Below, piece after piece: positions 13,001-23,639 of a stretch of 64,000 nucleotides of DNA. The position numbers and the translations under genes were made by a program. The notes beneath the pieces are model-generated. The model ran no database searches and was not told where the DNA came from. It saw only the letters and a program-made list of their open reading frames with translations. Source of the DNA: Haliotis asinina (lineage: Eukaryota > Mollusca > Gastropoda > Lepetellida > Haliotidae); NCBI RefSeq assembly GCF_037392515.1, contig NC_090280.1, positions 61,703,504 through 61,767,503 on the forward strand, in the 5' to 3' direction. Every line of letters begins with the position of its first letter. Position 1 is the stretch's first letter.

Positions 13001-16000
13001 CTCTGGAGAGCTACTACAGCCATAATAGTATATGTATATATAAATCATCACTTAACATCTGCTAACATTGTTACAGAGGTTTGGCGCCACAACAAATTAT
13101 CATACACAAGCCAATTTAGTTCATTGAGTAAAGTATGCAAGGTATTAATACTATTGTGGAGCTATTGGGTTTTAGGTGATTCTTAGTTTTTTGTACTGGT
13201 GTATTTGTAATGATTTGAGTAAATGTGATTTTTATTGAGTAATATACGCAAATTCGCACATAATCTGGAGCTCTGAATGTTGCTAAAAGCATAAAGCCAT
13301 ACTCTTATGCAAACAGGGATGGTTGGAGTGGCATTGCGAGTATAAACAATACCACAATTTCTCTGAATTGGCCTAGAGGGTTTGTTAGCAAAACATGTTG
13401 CCTACAGTTGTAAACACCCTACTTTATGAAACCCCTATTTTCAGTATGTGTTGATGTTATCTTGATATATTATGCAGATCAGCTGCAAAGATAATAGCCC
13501 TCGCTCTATGTCCTAAATTTGTCTCATGCATATGGTGGTTCTGGAACATTAGTATTCATTGTCAATGAGAGGCACTGGTTTATGGGTTTGTTGCACGGAG
13601 TATTTGGGTTTCACATTAAATGTTTTACTGACAGTGATGTGTCATGGTCATTGTTGTGAAGTACTGGGTTTCCACCACCCATGGAGATTTGAGTTTGCAT
13701 TGATTTTCCAAAACCCATGTTTGTCATAACAGGCGATTAACGGGATCAGGAGGTCAGACCCCCCCTGTCGTGGTTGTCACGTGTCATTGTATCCCAGTTG
13801 TGTAGATTGGTGCTCATGCTGTTGATCAACGGATTGTCTGTCCAAACTCAATTATTTACAGACATCTGCCATATAGTTGGAACACAGGGTTAAACTTTCT
13901 CACTCACTCACTCACTCACTGTGCCCTCTGATGTTTTGCACGGTCAGCTTTGTGTAATGCAGTGGAGGTTCACATGTCAGCTAAGACCTAATATTCCTAT
14001 GTTTCATGTATCCAGGCTGTGCAAGGACAGATGGCTACTATAAGTTGTCAATGGAGGAAAAGGCTCAGTATCTGTTGCATGGTGCCAACGCCAAGATGCA
14101 GCAGAAGGTAGCAGACAGCATCAACCAGACACTGGTGAGTTATGGTCAAAGGCAAACTTTTATAAGGAGACTGCCATGGCGATACTGTGGGACTACTGGC
14201 CCCAATTAAATAATGCCCCTGTAGCACTCGAGGCTAGTCATTAGGGACCATTCATACTTTCATAAGTTATAGTAGCTGGAGGAGGAGGATTCGTTATGTT
14301 TGGGAGGGGGTGTGTCATCAGTTTTGTATCATGTACTATGGGGGACTATTTTGTACATACCCCCACCTCAACCCACCCTTGCCATAAATTATGACTAACC
14401 TCTTAAATGAGAATAAAAGGATCAGTGTCTGACTAGGTTACTTGGTTGATGGCATAGAACTCTACCCTGATGGCATAAATGGTTCCCAATATCAATCATT
14501 GGATTGTTTGGTCCAGGCTTAATTCTTTACTGGCCACTGTCGCAGCTGTGATATTGCTGAATATAGTACTCAAAATCTTAGTGGTAGTATTTAGGGAACC
14601 CAGGATGCTATCATTAGGATCAGTTTCAGATGAATGTTTCTGATATTGCTTACACTAAAACACCTGAAATGTGAAAAAATGTTGTGTTTATCAACATCGT
14701 AATATGTGATGTAAAAACACCACAACACCACACACTCAGCCACACCCACAACCACGCCACGCCACGCCACGCCACGCCACGCCACGCCACGCCACGCCAA
14801 CACAACCAGCATGCATGTAAGTTTCTGTATGCTGTTAATATTGTAATTCTGAATGCCCTGTTACAACCTCTATTGCCTCACAAGTTCACTCTTGCCCATT
14901 TGACTTCAGGCTGAACAGGCAAAGAAGAACATGGTGTCTTCCCGAGAAGCTAGGAGTGAAAACAGAAGGTTACAGACAGCTCTGTCTGATTTCTCTGACC
15001 AGATGGGAATGTCAGACCTATTCAAATTTAACCAACTCAAGGTTTGTACTCAAACTGTCCTTAGCTTTTGTTGAGCAGTGCATGTTGTCCATGTTGGAAT
15101 CTATTTCAGTAGTGACTTTCAGACAGTTATAGAGGCAAATTTTAGCTTTAGAATCTTCACTCTGTGGTCAGTGGTTAAGATGATGACTTGTCATGCCGAA
15201 GATCCAGGTTTGATTCTCCACATAGGTACAGTGTTGACTTGTATCGGTGATACTCACAACAGCTTTTATATACTATAATTCATGTATTTTTAATGATAAC
15301 TATAATTGAAGCCACAATATGGCTGATACTGGAATCAATAAATTTCATTATGGGAATCGGATTGATCTTACATGTCTAGCATTGTATAATCATGTAACCA
15401 TTTATTCCAGTTCCGAAAGAAGCACCTGAGGTTTGCAAAGAGTTCCATTCATGACTGGGGACTGTTTGCTCTGGAGCCTATCGCAGCAGATGAAATGGTC
15501 ATTGAATATGTGGGTCAGGTAGTTCGTCAGTCGATGGCTGACCTACGTGAGAAGCAGTATGAGAACACTGGTATTGGCAGCAGCTACCTATTCCGTGTTG
15601 ATGGAGAGACCATCATTGACGCGACCAAGTGTGGCAACCTTGCCCGATTCATAAATCACAGCTGCAATGTAAGTAATTTTCATGCTTATATCACTTATTT
15701 GTCTGGACATTCTCGTTCTCATGCAACCATCATACATTAAAATGTTGCATATAGAGCAGTGTTGAATTGAATTAACAAACCAGGTGGATTTTTAGAACTG
15801 CAAACTGTTTGATAGTCATATCTTAGATGTTGACGGATGAAAGGTCCATGCAATTTAAAGACGGCTTTTATATTGTACTGTTATGGCAACATTTATGTAT
15901 AGATCCTCATACTGCCATCTTTACTGACAATAGCGAAAGCATCTACGTTGATACATCACCACACCTGCACTGTCTTTAACTAAAAATTGTGATCCTTTTG

Positions 16001-16336
16001 TGTTCAGTTTTGGTTATTATATATTGATAGATATTTCATGAAAATGCTGTTAACACTCACTCACTCACTCACTCACTTGAAGCAGACTAGCTGAATAAAA
16101 CTAACCTGAATTTCATGATATCAAGGCCAAACAACTATAATCTATTTTTGTTTTCATTGCAGCCCAACTGCTATGCAAAGATCATCACAGTAGATACTCA
16201 AAAGAAAATTGTTATCTATTCCAAAAGAGACATTGATGTCAATGAGGAAATCACATATGACTACAAGTTTCCCATTGAGGATGAGAAAATCCCCTGTCTC
16301 TGTGGCGCTGTTGGCTGTAGGGGCACTCTCAACTGA
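1029..16336 (+). CDS. SETD1: SETD1-type histone H3K4 methyltransferase (complete, 15 coding exons)
   Basis: Catalytic subunit of the Set1/COMPASS complex, which methylates histone H3 lysine 4 at active promoters in the nucleus. My exon model is 1029-1059, 1184-1320, 2904-2999, 3728-3898, 4271-4370, 4813-6644, 7948-8178, 9046-9121, 9755-9856, 10284-10449, 10970-12105, 14016-14134, 14910-15041, 15411-15668 and 16163-16336. Every junction is GT-AG and all phases join, giving 4761 coding bases (1586 aa, TGA stop). The length is close to human SETD1A. Domains in order: conserved N-terminus (RNYKLVVDP, about 35), RRM (about 97-178), low-complexity middle, conserved helix-rich block (about 738-789), acidic region, N-SET (about 1262-1359), WIN motif (GCARTDGYY), SET (1444-1565) and post-SET (CLCGAVGC). 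The start at 1029 is the only ATG that splices in phase to exon 2. SETD1A and SETD1B share this layout, so a single invertebrate SETD1 is the best name. The first 10 residues are the least certain part. Confidence 0.95.
1321..2903 (+). other. SETD1 intron 2, no separate gene seen
   Basis: AT-rich intron of about 1.6 kb. Short open frames occur (for example around 2800-3027), but they are explained by intron sequence plus exon 3 read in the wrong frame. I see no clear repeat family or RNA gene in it. Confidence 0.7.
3246..3330 (+). repeat. Repeat family 2 fragment in SETD1 intron 3
   Basis: Begins 'tgcagagttgcatcccttt' and includes 'tgggttcagatcccatttca', which resembles a tRNA B box. The opening matches copies at 7007 and 8469, and the 'ccctgatta' that follows matches the 7007 copy. 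It appears to be a second, short tRNA-like SINE family in this genome. Confidence 0.45.
4813..6644 (+). other. SETD1: SETD1 exon 6: long low-complexity middle region
   Basis: One 1832-base exon encodes residues 179-789. In order it shows a Tyr/Gly/His/Pro-rich stretch, a short repeat of HPPA/HPPG units (5209-5268, residues about 311-331), a striking Arg-Asp/Arg-Glu dipeptide tract (5440-5700, about 388-475) and a conserved-looking [11 protein letters not shown] (about 5766). It then has repeated W(P/S)TP-type units (5875-6050) and an acidic DDDD patch. Last comes a structured block (6490-6644) with [11 protein letters not shown] and [11 protein letters not shown], which is recognisable in animal SETD1 proteins. 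The RD tract resembles tracts in splicing-linked proteins. Its function here is not shown by the sequence. Confidence 0.85.
7005..7135 (+). repeat. Repeat family 2 copy in SETD1 intron 6
   Basis: Starts 'tgcagagttgtgtcccctta', continues through 'aaaaatcacaactcatcctgatta' and ends near 'gtaagctctgtact'. The same three blocks recur in order in the 8469 copy, and the first block occurs at 3246. It is a dispersed repeat, probably a SINE. Confidence 0.5.
7236..7445 (+). repeat. tRNA-derived SINE, body and tail
   Basis: Shows the body module 'aggattgggtggtcaggctc', then 'gctcatgctgttg', 'ggattgtctggtccagac' and 'gccatatagctg'. It ends in the tail 'acataaaactaaactcactcactc'. The same ordered modules recur at 13680, 23090, 26315 and 28370, and inverted at 27995 and 33605. 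The tRNA head is missing here. Confidence 0.7.
8285..8455 (+). repeat. tRNA-headed SINE in SETD1 intron 7
   Basis: A degraded tRNA-like head ('ggggtagcagtgtagttaag') is followed by 'gtttgaagcccatttctggtg' and the tail 'gatattgcttgaatattgctgag...aaaattaaact'. This is the short form of the SINE, in which the head joins directly to the tail. Confidence 0.65.
8468..8580 (+). repeat. Repeat family 2 copy in SETD1 intron 7
   Basis: Begins 'tgcagagttatgtcccctgg', carries 'ataaaatcacaatttatttt' and ends 'gtttgtaagctctgtacta'. It parallels the 7005 copy block by block and lies just after a short-form SINE. Confidence 0.5.
9124..9505 (+). repeat. Minisatellite (about 55-bp unit) in SETD1 intron 8
   Basis: About seven full or partial copies of a unit built from 'aaagtgtcattgataaacag', 'actgtgctttgttgtgaagt' and 'cattcgtatcagtat'. 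Some units are shortened to the first 26 bases (9233, 9314). The array begins within the donor region of exon 8, so the first unit contributes bases +3 onward of the splice site. Units differ at a few positions, for example cattgat against catcgat. Confidence 0.85.
9873..9933 (+). repeat. (TTCA)n microsatellite in SETD1 intron 9
   Basis: A perfect run of about fifteen ATTC units starts 17 bases after the exon 9 donor. It is likely length-polymorphic. Confidence 0.95.
10090..10235 (+). repeat. Short-form SINE in SETD1 intron 9
   Basis: Shows 'gacccaggttcatttacccc' (B-box-like), 'tgcaatgtctgaagcccatt', 'gggtgtcccttgtgatatta' and a decayed tail 'ggcctaaacccaaactcact'. It lies just upstream of the exon 10 acceptor. 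Confidence 0.65.
10800..10870 (+). repeat. SINE tail fragment in SETD1 intron 10
   Basis: Only the tail is left: 'gatattgatagaatattgct', then 'agtataaaactaaactcaat'. The head is not recognisable. Confidence 0.5.
10970..12105 (+). other. SETD1: SETD1 exon 11: acidic/proline region, N-SET domain and NLS
   Basis: The exon starts acidic and proline-rich (residues about 981-1120, with [10 protein letters not shown]). It then carries [12 protein letters not shown], a conserved-looking motif ahead of N-SET. A Lys-rich patch follows, then the N-SET domain (about 1262-1359): [37 protein letters not shown] and [13 protein letters not shown] classical basic nuclear localisation motif, PPKKRRKV, lies just before the exon end (about 12050). 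N-SET binds core COMPASS partners in the known family. This exon ends one base into the Gly codon of the WIN motif. Confidence 0.9.
12583..12720 (+). repeat. tRNA-headed SINE in SETD1 intron 11
   Basis: Has a clear tRNA-like head with A box 'tggcgtagcctagtggtta' and B box 'gagttcgatttccc', then 'tggtacgaagtgtgatgcc' and a truncated tail 'gatagtgctggaatgg'. The boxes resemble RNA polymerase III internal promoters. Intron 11 (12106-14015) is otherwise AT-rich. Confidence 0.7.
13670..13920 (+). repeat. Long-form SINE with CACT tail in SETD1 intron 11
   Basis: Carries 'acaggcgattaacgggatca', 'gctcatgctgttgatcaacg', 'ggattgtctgtccaaactca' and 'gccatatagttgg', and ends in a clean (CACT)n run at 13900-13920. 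It ends about 95 bases before the exon 12 acceptor. Confidence 0.7.
14430..14580 (+). repeat. Decayed long-form SINE in SETD1 intron 12
   Basis: Matches the SINE body in order: 'ttcccaatatcaatcattgg', 'attgtttggtccaggctta', then 'gtgatattgctgaatatag'. No head and no clean tail. Confidence 0.5.
14752..14799 (+). repeat. (CCACG)n microsatellite in SETD1 intron 12
   Basis: Nine to ten copies of a 5-base CpG-containing unit, 110 bases ahead of exon 13. It is the most GC-rich run in the gene's introns. Confidence 0.95.
15165..15245 (+). repeat. tRNA-like SINE head fragment in SETD1 intron 13
   Basis: Shows 'gtggtcagtggttaagatga' and 'gatccaggtttgattctcca', the A- and B-box parts of the SINE head, followed by 'ataggtacagtgttg'. 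The tail is absent. Confidence 0.5.
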
Positions 16337-19300
16337 TGGAACAACCTGGTATACTGGGATGTGTTCAAAAGGTGGAACAACCTTATATCGAAATGATTCA
16401 TCTGTGATATGGTGGGGTTTTACCCAAACTGAAAAACATGGCTTCGAATGTTGGCCTGCCCTGTGTGCTAAAAGGGTCCTTGGGTCCCATGTGCTTCGAT
16501 TGTCTCTCAGCTGTGCTTTGTGGATTAACCCTCTGTGTGTGACAGAGCAACAGGTAGTGCAAGGTCAAGGTCATGGTCATATACAGAAGGAAGCAAGGAC
16601 TGGCCAATGGACAAGATGCATTAAAGTCAGCTCTCTCAGAATGGTGGATGTGTAAAAGAAGTTTGGAACTCATGTTCTTATGAATCTTGTTATAACCTAA
16701 GGTCAAAGTTCAAGGTCAGGGTAGCATTTCAATTGGCATCAACAATAGCATTTCAAATGGCGTCAACAATATATGAAGTTTAAGCTGCACTGTTCAATCA
16801 GGATGTGAATGAAGAGGCATGGTTACCACTGTGAAGGGGCTTTACCAACTTCAGTTGGTAAACAACAATTTTGTAGTGATGGCAATTTAAAGACAGTGTA
16901 TTTCGAGACTTTTGAGTCAAATTTCATTTCATTTACGATTCCATTACTTCATATTCAAAACATCCCCATTGCAGATACAGAGCAGACTCACAGATTGTAT
17001 TTCATGACCAATATCTCTAACGTTTGTTCAGAAGAAGGAAAGTTCCAAGGATGAGACATTAAACATCAAGGCAACTATGTTCAAAACTAATGCATGGAAT
17101 GTTGAATTCTTTGTAGTTAAGTTAAAGGTAAAACATTCTAAATGTTTTCATATTTTAGCATTCAAGTCTTTTAGTTTGCATTGTAGCTTTGATATCAGGA
17201 GCATTTTAAACACAGCTCATCATAGCATTACTATTCAGATATCATGTACTGCCCAGAGATGCTAGGGGAATTGTACAATCATATTCATAACATATTCTAG
17301 TCAACCTTCAACACTGTCAACCATGCCTTCATTGTCATTGGCACTTTCTATCTTCTGCTTAGTCTACATGTAAATCCTCCATTGTTAGGCATTTGATCTG
17401 TAATTGATGGGGTCCGTTTGTCATTATCTCTAGACCATTTCATGCTTGTCATCATATCCCAATTCCCTTCATTGATGATCATGTTTAAATTGGCAGGGCC
17501 AGATCTGAATATATACTGACAGCTATCACGGCTTGGAAAATGCTGAGTGGCAGTAGAAAAAGACCCACAAATACACAAAGAAAATTAATATGTAGAGGAA
17601 ACTATGGCAGTGTATGAAATAAGCCAAAAACCCTGGAAGACATCATCATTTCAAAAAGTTACGGGCCCAAAATGGATTTAATCAGACCAGACACCAAGAA
17701 TTCACTCAGATGTAGGGAACGTCTGAAATTTGCGCCAGACTGTTGGGTTGGCTAGCTGTAAATTTAAACAGAAATCGAAACCTTATATTTCATAAACTAT
17801 GGTCCAGGTTTGGCTCTGAACATAGTCACGTAGAAGAAAACTCTGATATTGTCTTGTGAAGGGTTAACAGTAGGAGCTTTAAACAAGGTGTACTGCTTGA
17901 GGGAATATTTCTTATTTTCCGAGTCTACCAGTAAATCTAGACCCCTTCATCAGCTGCTTGGCGAAAGAAAATACACAAGTGAAAATTGGATTTTACCTAA
18001 CAATTATCAAAATCCTATCTGTTGAAGTCCAAAAAGACAACTGATAAAGTGATACTCACCATAAATATATTATATATGGAAAATATCAATTTCTAGTATA
18101 ATGTAGAATGTCAGTAATGCACCTAGCCTGGCTTCATATCCTGCTGATAGCTGGCAAATATATTCTGATTATTATTACCCCAGATAACCCAAGATGCCTG
18201 TGAGGCACTGTAGGATTAATAGTCACATGATTTGTCCCACCAGGTACCTACTTCCTGCGTGGTGAACAGAGGCAATTTTGAATAAACTTGCTTGCCAAAG
18301 GAGAGACCATGTGTGTGCTTCGATTTGGGGCAGGACTGAAACTTAGAGGAGTCAAGGTGCCAAACAGTCACCATTACAAGGACTGTTCGCGACCAACAGT
18401 GCTTAACTTCAACAGATTTGTAACCTGAGCTCTATGCATAGGACCACACATGACCACTCTACTACTAGTACTACTGCAAGAAAGAGAAATACAATTTTAT
18501 ATTATTCAAAATGTGCATGATGTTATGGTTTTTTAAAATGGACTTTGAGTAATTGGGTCTTTTGTTTCAATTTTTTGTTTGACTTTTCTTACGTAACTGA
18601 ACAATGAAATTCAAGGTGTGCTGTGCAGATCACTGGCATTGTTGTTGCCTCTTCTGCAGCTGCTGTTATGCTTCAAAAGTGCTACTGAAATTGTTTGTGA
18701 TTGTTGTATGTATGATACATGTGTAACTTATATCTGTAACCATGGTAAAGAATGCAGTGAGAAACAGCAACGTTTTAGAAGAACCACACAAAAAGGCTGT
18801 TTTCTGAAACATGTGGAATTGTACAAAAATAGTTCTGGACATGTAGTTATCAAAGCTATGAGATACTGGGTGAAGAGCATCTCTAAGACTGGTGAGTGGT
18901 CTTGGCATTTCAAAACATAATTTGTCTTAGAACACAGTTCAGCAACTACCGAACTGCCAAGTAAATTTGTCTCGTTATTTTCCGACATTTGACGTCTGTT
19001 CACGGGACTTACTAAGCATGAATGATTCACAAGTGATAGCTATCGCTAGATGTCACATGACTGTTCACCTGATTACAGTTGGGCTGATGGGGGACAAGTG
19101 GTAAATTGCTTGTTACATTTTGTGTATGTCTGAAAATTAATGCATTTTGTAATTGCAATTTTTTCTGATGATTCAGTTAGGTTTTGCATATTCAGTAGAA
19201 CAATAAAGCCTGATGTAGGAAATTATGGAATTAGTGCATTAGCCATTTTTTCCTTCCTGTTTACCAATTTTTGTCCCTGGATTCATTGCACCTGCTATTT

Positions 19301-20922
19301 TTCTTTTCTTAGATCACTGCCTCAAATACTAGTAGTTAGTTACTGAGGGAGAACATTGGCCCTATCATTAGAAACATTGTGTTTTGTTGTGCAATTACTT
19401 CCCTTTTTCCTGCCAGTGTCCTCTTGAATCATCCTGTTTATGATCCTTTGTCAGTGCTGTAACCATGGTCTTGGATTTCACAGGCATGGCATCTGTCTAC
19501 AACCAAACTGTGATGTAACATAAATGATTTTCTGAAACTCTATTCCCTGATCAAGATTTACTCTTTTTATCATACGGCATGGTCCCATCATGGCATCAAA
19601 CATCAAACATTTATCAAACATCAAACATCTAAAAATGGACAGGTGCTGTCTTTATTACGAATGCAAAGGTAGCCATGCAAAGGTCATTCAAATTCTGCAC
19701 CTGTTAAAAGTAAATGCACAATGATGTTGGTCTTACCCATGATATGACAGTGGCAGCCAGAATATGTATGTCATCCTGTCGACCATGGTTGTACCAAAAG
19801 TGTTCAGTGGAAGCGCACATCGTATGTGATTGTATTTCAACTGCCATTGTAGGATTTGGTCCTGAGTGTAGCACCCTGATTTGTCAACTTTCCAAAGGTA
19901 TCCTCATCTTCTGATTATCATGGATGAATTTGACTTCATCAGTTGTTAGCTCAGGGATTCATCTGGACATGCTCAGAGGGCCAAAATGGCTGCTAATCTG
20001 AAGCAAAGTCTGAAAAAATTCCTCGATGGAATTCAGATTTCAGAAGTCATATTGCTCTGTCAGAACAGACTCTGCGGCTTAGCATAAGTGACTTGTACTT
20101 TGTGCAAAATAATATTTTTCCAAATTGCCTCCCAAGGGAAGAAGTTTGGAATCTTGAATAAATCCCTGTAGCTTTGAAATCCAGTGCTGATCAACTGATA
20201 GCCATTGATTTTCATTTATACTTAATTAGAAACAATCAGTTTTCTGTTCATATGTCAGGATATGCAGCAACTTGTATGATGCATATATGGAACTAGAAAT
20301 CTAGTTTCACATGTAAATTTTAAATTTTAAATTTTAAAATTGAAATTTATATGTGATTACATAGGTGTTTGTTTTGGTGTTTGTTTTCTTTGTAGAGCTT
20401 GGTTATTTTGGACGAATTCAATTAAATTGATTCATCAGACAAATTAATTTATACAAATTCATTCAGAATTTGTTTGTAATAATTTCCAAAGAGGTTACCA
20501 TGGTTATCAATTTTGGATGCTGCAATCACGATGGGCTAGATGCTTCTTTCAACTTATTGTAATGAGCTGTACAAATTGTGTAAATCAGATGAGTTGACAA
20601 ACAGCCACAACACTTACAATGCAGGTTGTGCTCTTGTATTGTAAATAAACATTGTGAATAAGAATGGTTTTACATACAGAATTAATTTAATTGTAAATGA
20701 CTGTATATTTTTGCACAGTTGTACAAATTTGTTATACTCTAATCCATTGTTAGTGTAAGTGTCACTCATATTTCATTGTGCATGGTTCACACACTAGTTG
20801 AAATGCTCACATTTTTTAGCTGTGTATATAGAGTCTGATGTGTACAGAATATGTTTCATTGAGACTAATGTCCCTTCTTCATTTCAACATTTCTCATCAC
20901 AATAATTCATTTATAAAATAAA
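16337..20922 (+). other. SETD1 3' UTR-like tract and possible poly(A) sites
   Basis: After the TGA the sequence is AT-rich, has no convincing coding exon and is unusually poor in SINEs compared with the flanks, as expected of a long 3' UTR. Candidate AATAAA signals lie at about 18283, 20644 and 20917-20922; the last is the best placed to end the tract. An open frame at 18618-18920 is rich in cysteine and leucine and ends near a GTGAGT, but it has no ATG start. The true end of the transcript is not determined by the sequence. Confidence 0.4.
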
Positions 20923-22070
20923 AGCTTGTATGCAAAGAATTGCAGAGATTTTGATCTCCTTTTGTCAAAACTGTCTTTCTTAAATATTTTCAGAATGGTG
21001 TGAGCAGTCAATGAACATTTTTTTCTGTTGTTTTTTTTTTTTTTCGTATTTTCACTTTTATCAGGTACATTTTATTTTTACCTGTAACTTGTGCCTGAGC
21101 TATGTGTTAATATTTTCAGTTCATCTGTCGTAATGTCCCAATCTACGATTTACAGCATTTACAAAGAGGACATCAGTTTTGGATAACTTGTGCATTTAAG
21201 TATAACTCCCCTGTTGTACACAAGATTCAAGTTATTGCCCTTGTACATAGTGTTGACCTTAGATTGGTGTTGCTGTGTGCTATAGACGGACATGTACCAT
21301 TGCTTGTGGACAGGGAGGTGTGTACTAAGGTCGAATAAACGAAAGTGCTGTGGTTCCAATTACAGCTCTTTAAAATTTAGGGTAGGTAGGTGAGATTTAA
21401 TAACACATTTATCAATGTTAAATTGCTTATTTAATCAAGCCTGCGGCCATCATGTCGACTTTCTCTATTAGAATGCCTGATGTCCATCAGTGCCAGGAAG
21501 AAACAGTGGTACCTAAATGCTTATTTTGTTTGTACCGCTTGAGAAAAATCGGTTCTGCACCAGAATTAAGGGTTGGTCAATTAATCTGAACCACATTTTT
21601 TACAGGCCTAAATCTGTTTACATTACTTTATGTTTACTGTACAATAGGGCGTCATGGGGTTCGAACTCATGTTTTCTACTTCATATGCAGACACGAATGA
21701 CCAGCACCAAGTGATTGAAATACAGAGAAAATATTATGCAACCAGCACCACTAGAAATGAAAATGTTACTAAAAAAAACAAACACGAATTGTGTGCTCCA
21801 TGCACACACATTATAAATACGATGCTACCAGCATACAAGAATGTAAATTGTGACACCACCACCACATAAATTCAAGATGTAGCACCAGTATCCCCAAAAT
21901 TTCAAATGTGACTGCTCCGTCGCCATGAAAATTCAAGTGAGTGACCTGCCACCTCTATGAATCCTGAACTCTAAGGAATTTGTCCACTGTGTTGTCTTGA
22001 ATTACTCTCATCAGATTGCATACCACTCAGTCATGCCCTGTTGAAAAAGATTGTCCAATGCAGATCATTG
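20923..22070. other. AT-rich spacer, nothing recognised
   Basis: AT-rich intergenic sequence with a poly-T run near 21032. Short ORFs have no recognisable domain or splice context. Confidence 0.6.
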
Positions 22071-22074
22071 GTTC

Positions 22075-22230
22075 ACTTAAGAAGAAATGGGGAAGCCTAT
22101 TGGTTATTCATAACACCCGGGATCAATTCCCCACGTGTACAATTGATGTCGCTCATTTCTGGTGTTCTTCACCGTGACATGCTGGAATATTGCTAGAACT
22201 GGCATTACACCATACTCACAATTCACTTTA
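22075..22230 (+). repeat. Short-form SINE
   Basis: Shows 'gggatcaattccccacgtgt', 'gctcatttctggtgttcttc' and 'gctggaatattgctagaact' in the family order. The head is partly decayed. Confidence 0.6.
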
Positions 22231-22394
22231 CCTTTTGGAATTCAGATGCAAGATAGATAGTCAGCACTGCTGGTTGTGAAGGCTGATAGAATGGTTACAG
22301 TGTTATAAATGGCAGATTCTTGGCCATCTTCAAACAGCATGGGTTCCTGCTGATTTTGTCGAAGACTGTTTCAAAGCCCAGTGTTGTATTGGCT

Positions 22395-22560
22395 GTATGG
22401 CAGCCTAGTAGTTATTTTTTCCCTCGTCATGCCGAAGACCCGGGTTTGATTCTCTAAATGGGTACATTGTGTGAAGCACATTTCTGGTGTCCCCTGCCAT
22501 GAAATTGATGGAATATTACTAAAAAGCAGCATAGCACTAAACTCAGTCACACATATTATG
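22395..22560 (+). repeat. Short-form tRNA-headed SINE
   Basis: Head 'ggcagcctagtagttat' and 'gacccgggtttgattctcta', middle 'tgggtacattgtgtgaagca', tail 'atggaatattactaaaaagc' then 'ctaaactcagtcac'. A fairly complete copy. Confidence 0.7.
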
Positions 22561-22564
22561 GGGG

Positions 22565-22760
22565 GACATCTGGCAGCCTGATGGTTAAAGCATTCACTTG
22601 CAATGCCAAAGACCCAGTGCCTTGTTCAAAGCTCTCTTAGCTCAAAGATCGTTGTAAGTTAATGTTAACAAATGACACTTAGCACTGAAAGCTGGAACAA
22701 AAGGGACGAGCAAAACATTACACCATTCACTCTTTCTCACAGACTAACTCACACACTCAG
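22565..22760 (+). repeat. Decayed tRNA-headed SINE
   Basis: The head 'ggcagcctgatggttaaagc' and 'tgccaaagacccagtgcctt' is recognisable. The rest has diverged, ending in CACACTC-like sequence. Confidence 0.45.
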
Positions 22761-23084
22761 GTTCACAACACCTAATGTTTCCACTTCATCCTTTCATAAC
22801 AGTTACCGTGTACATCTTGTACAGTGAGTGGTGTATTTGCACATTTATCTGTACACATCTCCCTGTATAGAGTGGTCTCACTCTTCATTTTTACACAAAG
22901 TGCTTCATTGTAAATTAACATTTTTCATCAAGTTCCACATTCAGAGAGACCTGTAGTACAGTGTATTCATAAGAATTATTTTTAAATAAAATTCATAATA
23001 TTTCTTGTGTAAATCTTATGTTTTATGTGTATGTGAAATGTTAAAGCATTAGCTTGTGACACCAACCAATTCTCCACTTGGTTT

Positions 23085-23412
23085 AGAGGCGATGGGGGTA
23101 GCCTAGTGGTTAAGGCGTTTGCTGGTCATGCTGATGACACAGGTTCAGTTCCCCATGTGGGTCATGAAGGTCCGGGGCAAGATAGACCTTCAGCAACACA
23201 TGCATGCCTTAAAAGGCGACTCTGCTTGTAAGAGGCGATTAACGGGATTGGGTGGTCAGGCTTGCTGACTAGGTTGGCACATGTCATCCGTTCCCAATCA
23301 TGCAGATCAACGCTCACACTGTTGATCACAGAATTGTCTGTTCCAGACTTGATTATTTACAGACACCGCCATATATCTGGAATATTGCTGAGAGCGGTGT
23401 AAAACTAAACTT
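23085..23412 (+). repeat. Nearly full-length long-form SINE
   Basis: The best full copy in the window. tRNA-like head: A box 'gggtagcctagtggttaagg', B box 'caggttcagttccccatgtg'. Then a linker 'gaaggtccggggcaag', 'aaaggcgactctgcttgtaa', 'aacgggattgggtggtcagg', 'gatcaacgctcacactgttg', 'attgtctgttccagactt' and 'accgccatatatctgg'. The tail is 'atattgctgagagcggtgta', then 'aaaactaaactt'. About 325 bp. Confidence 0.8.
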
Positions 23413-23525
23413 GCTCCCTCCCCTTGTGATACAATGTGTGAAATCCAGGGATGGTGTCTCCTGGGTTATATTGCTGGAATTTTGCTAACAGCAGTGTAAA
23501 ACCAAACTCACTCACTCACTCACTC
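23413..23525 (+). repeat. SINE tail copy adjoining the previous one
   Basis: Starts 'gatacaatgtgtgaaatcca', has 'tatattgctggaattttgct' and ends 'ccaaactcactcactcac'. It sits directly after the full-length copy, so two SINEs are stacked in tandem. Confidence 0.65.
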
Positions 23526-23639
23526 CACATGGTTTAACTGTGTGAAGCCCATTCCATGTATTTTTCATTTCCCACAGTGATACTGTTGCAGTACTGTAGC
23601 ACAAGTATATTAAACCATGAACTTCTTTGAGTCTCTTTT

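Larger units (their letters stand above)
14016..16336 (+). other. SETD1: SETD1 exons 12-15: WIN motif, SET and post-SET
   Basis: The exon 11/12 junction makes GCARTDGYY, the WDR5-interaction (WIN) motif with its central Arg. Exon 13 gives a linker ending FKFNQLK. Exons 14 and 15 give the SET fold: [52 protein letters not shown] with intron 14 inside the cofactor/knot motif, [10 protein letters not shown], then the post-SET zinc cysteines CLCGAVGC and the terminal RGTLN. All expected catalytic motifs are present, so the enzyme should be active. The TGA stop is at 16334-16336. Confidence 0.95.

Noticed and set aside
18618..18920. Cys/Leu-rich open frame resembling a small secreted protein, ending near a GTGAGT donor
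   Set aside because: It opens at GTG with no upstream ATG in frame before a stop, and it lies in the SETD1 3' UTR-like tract. No domain is recognised.
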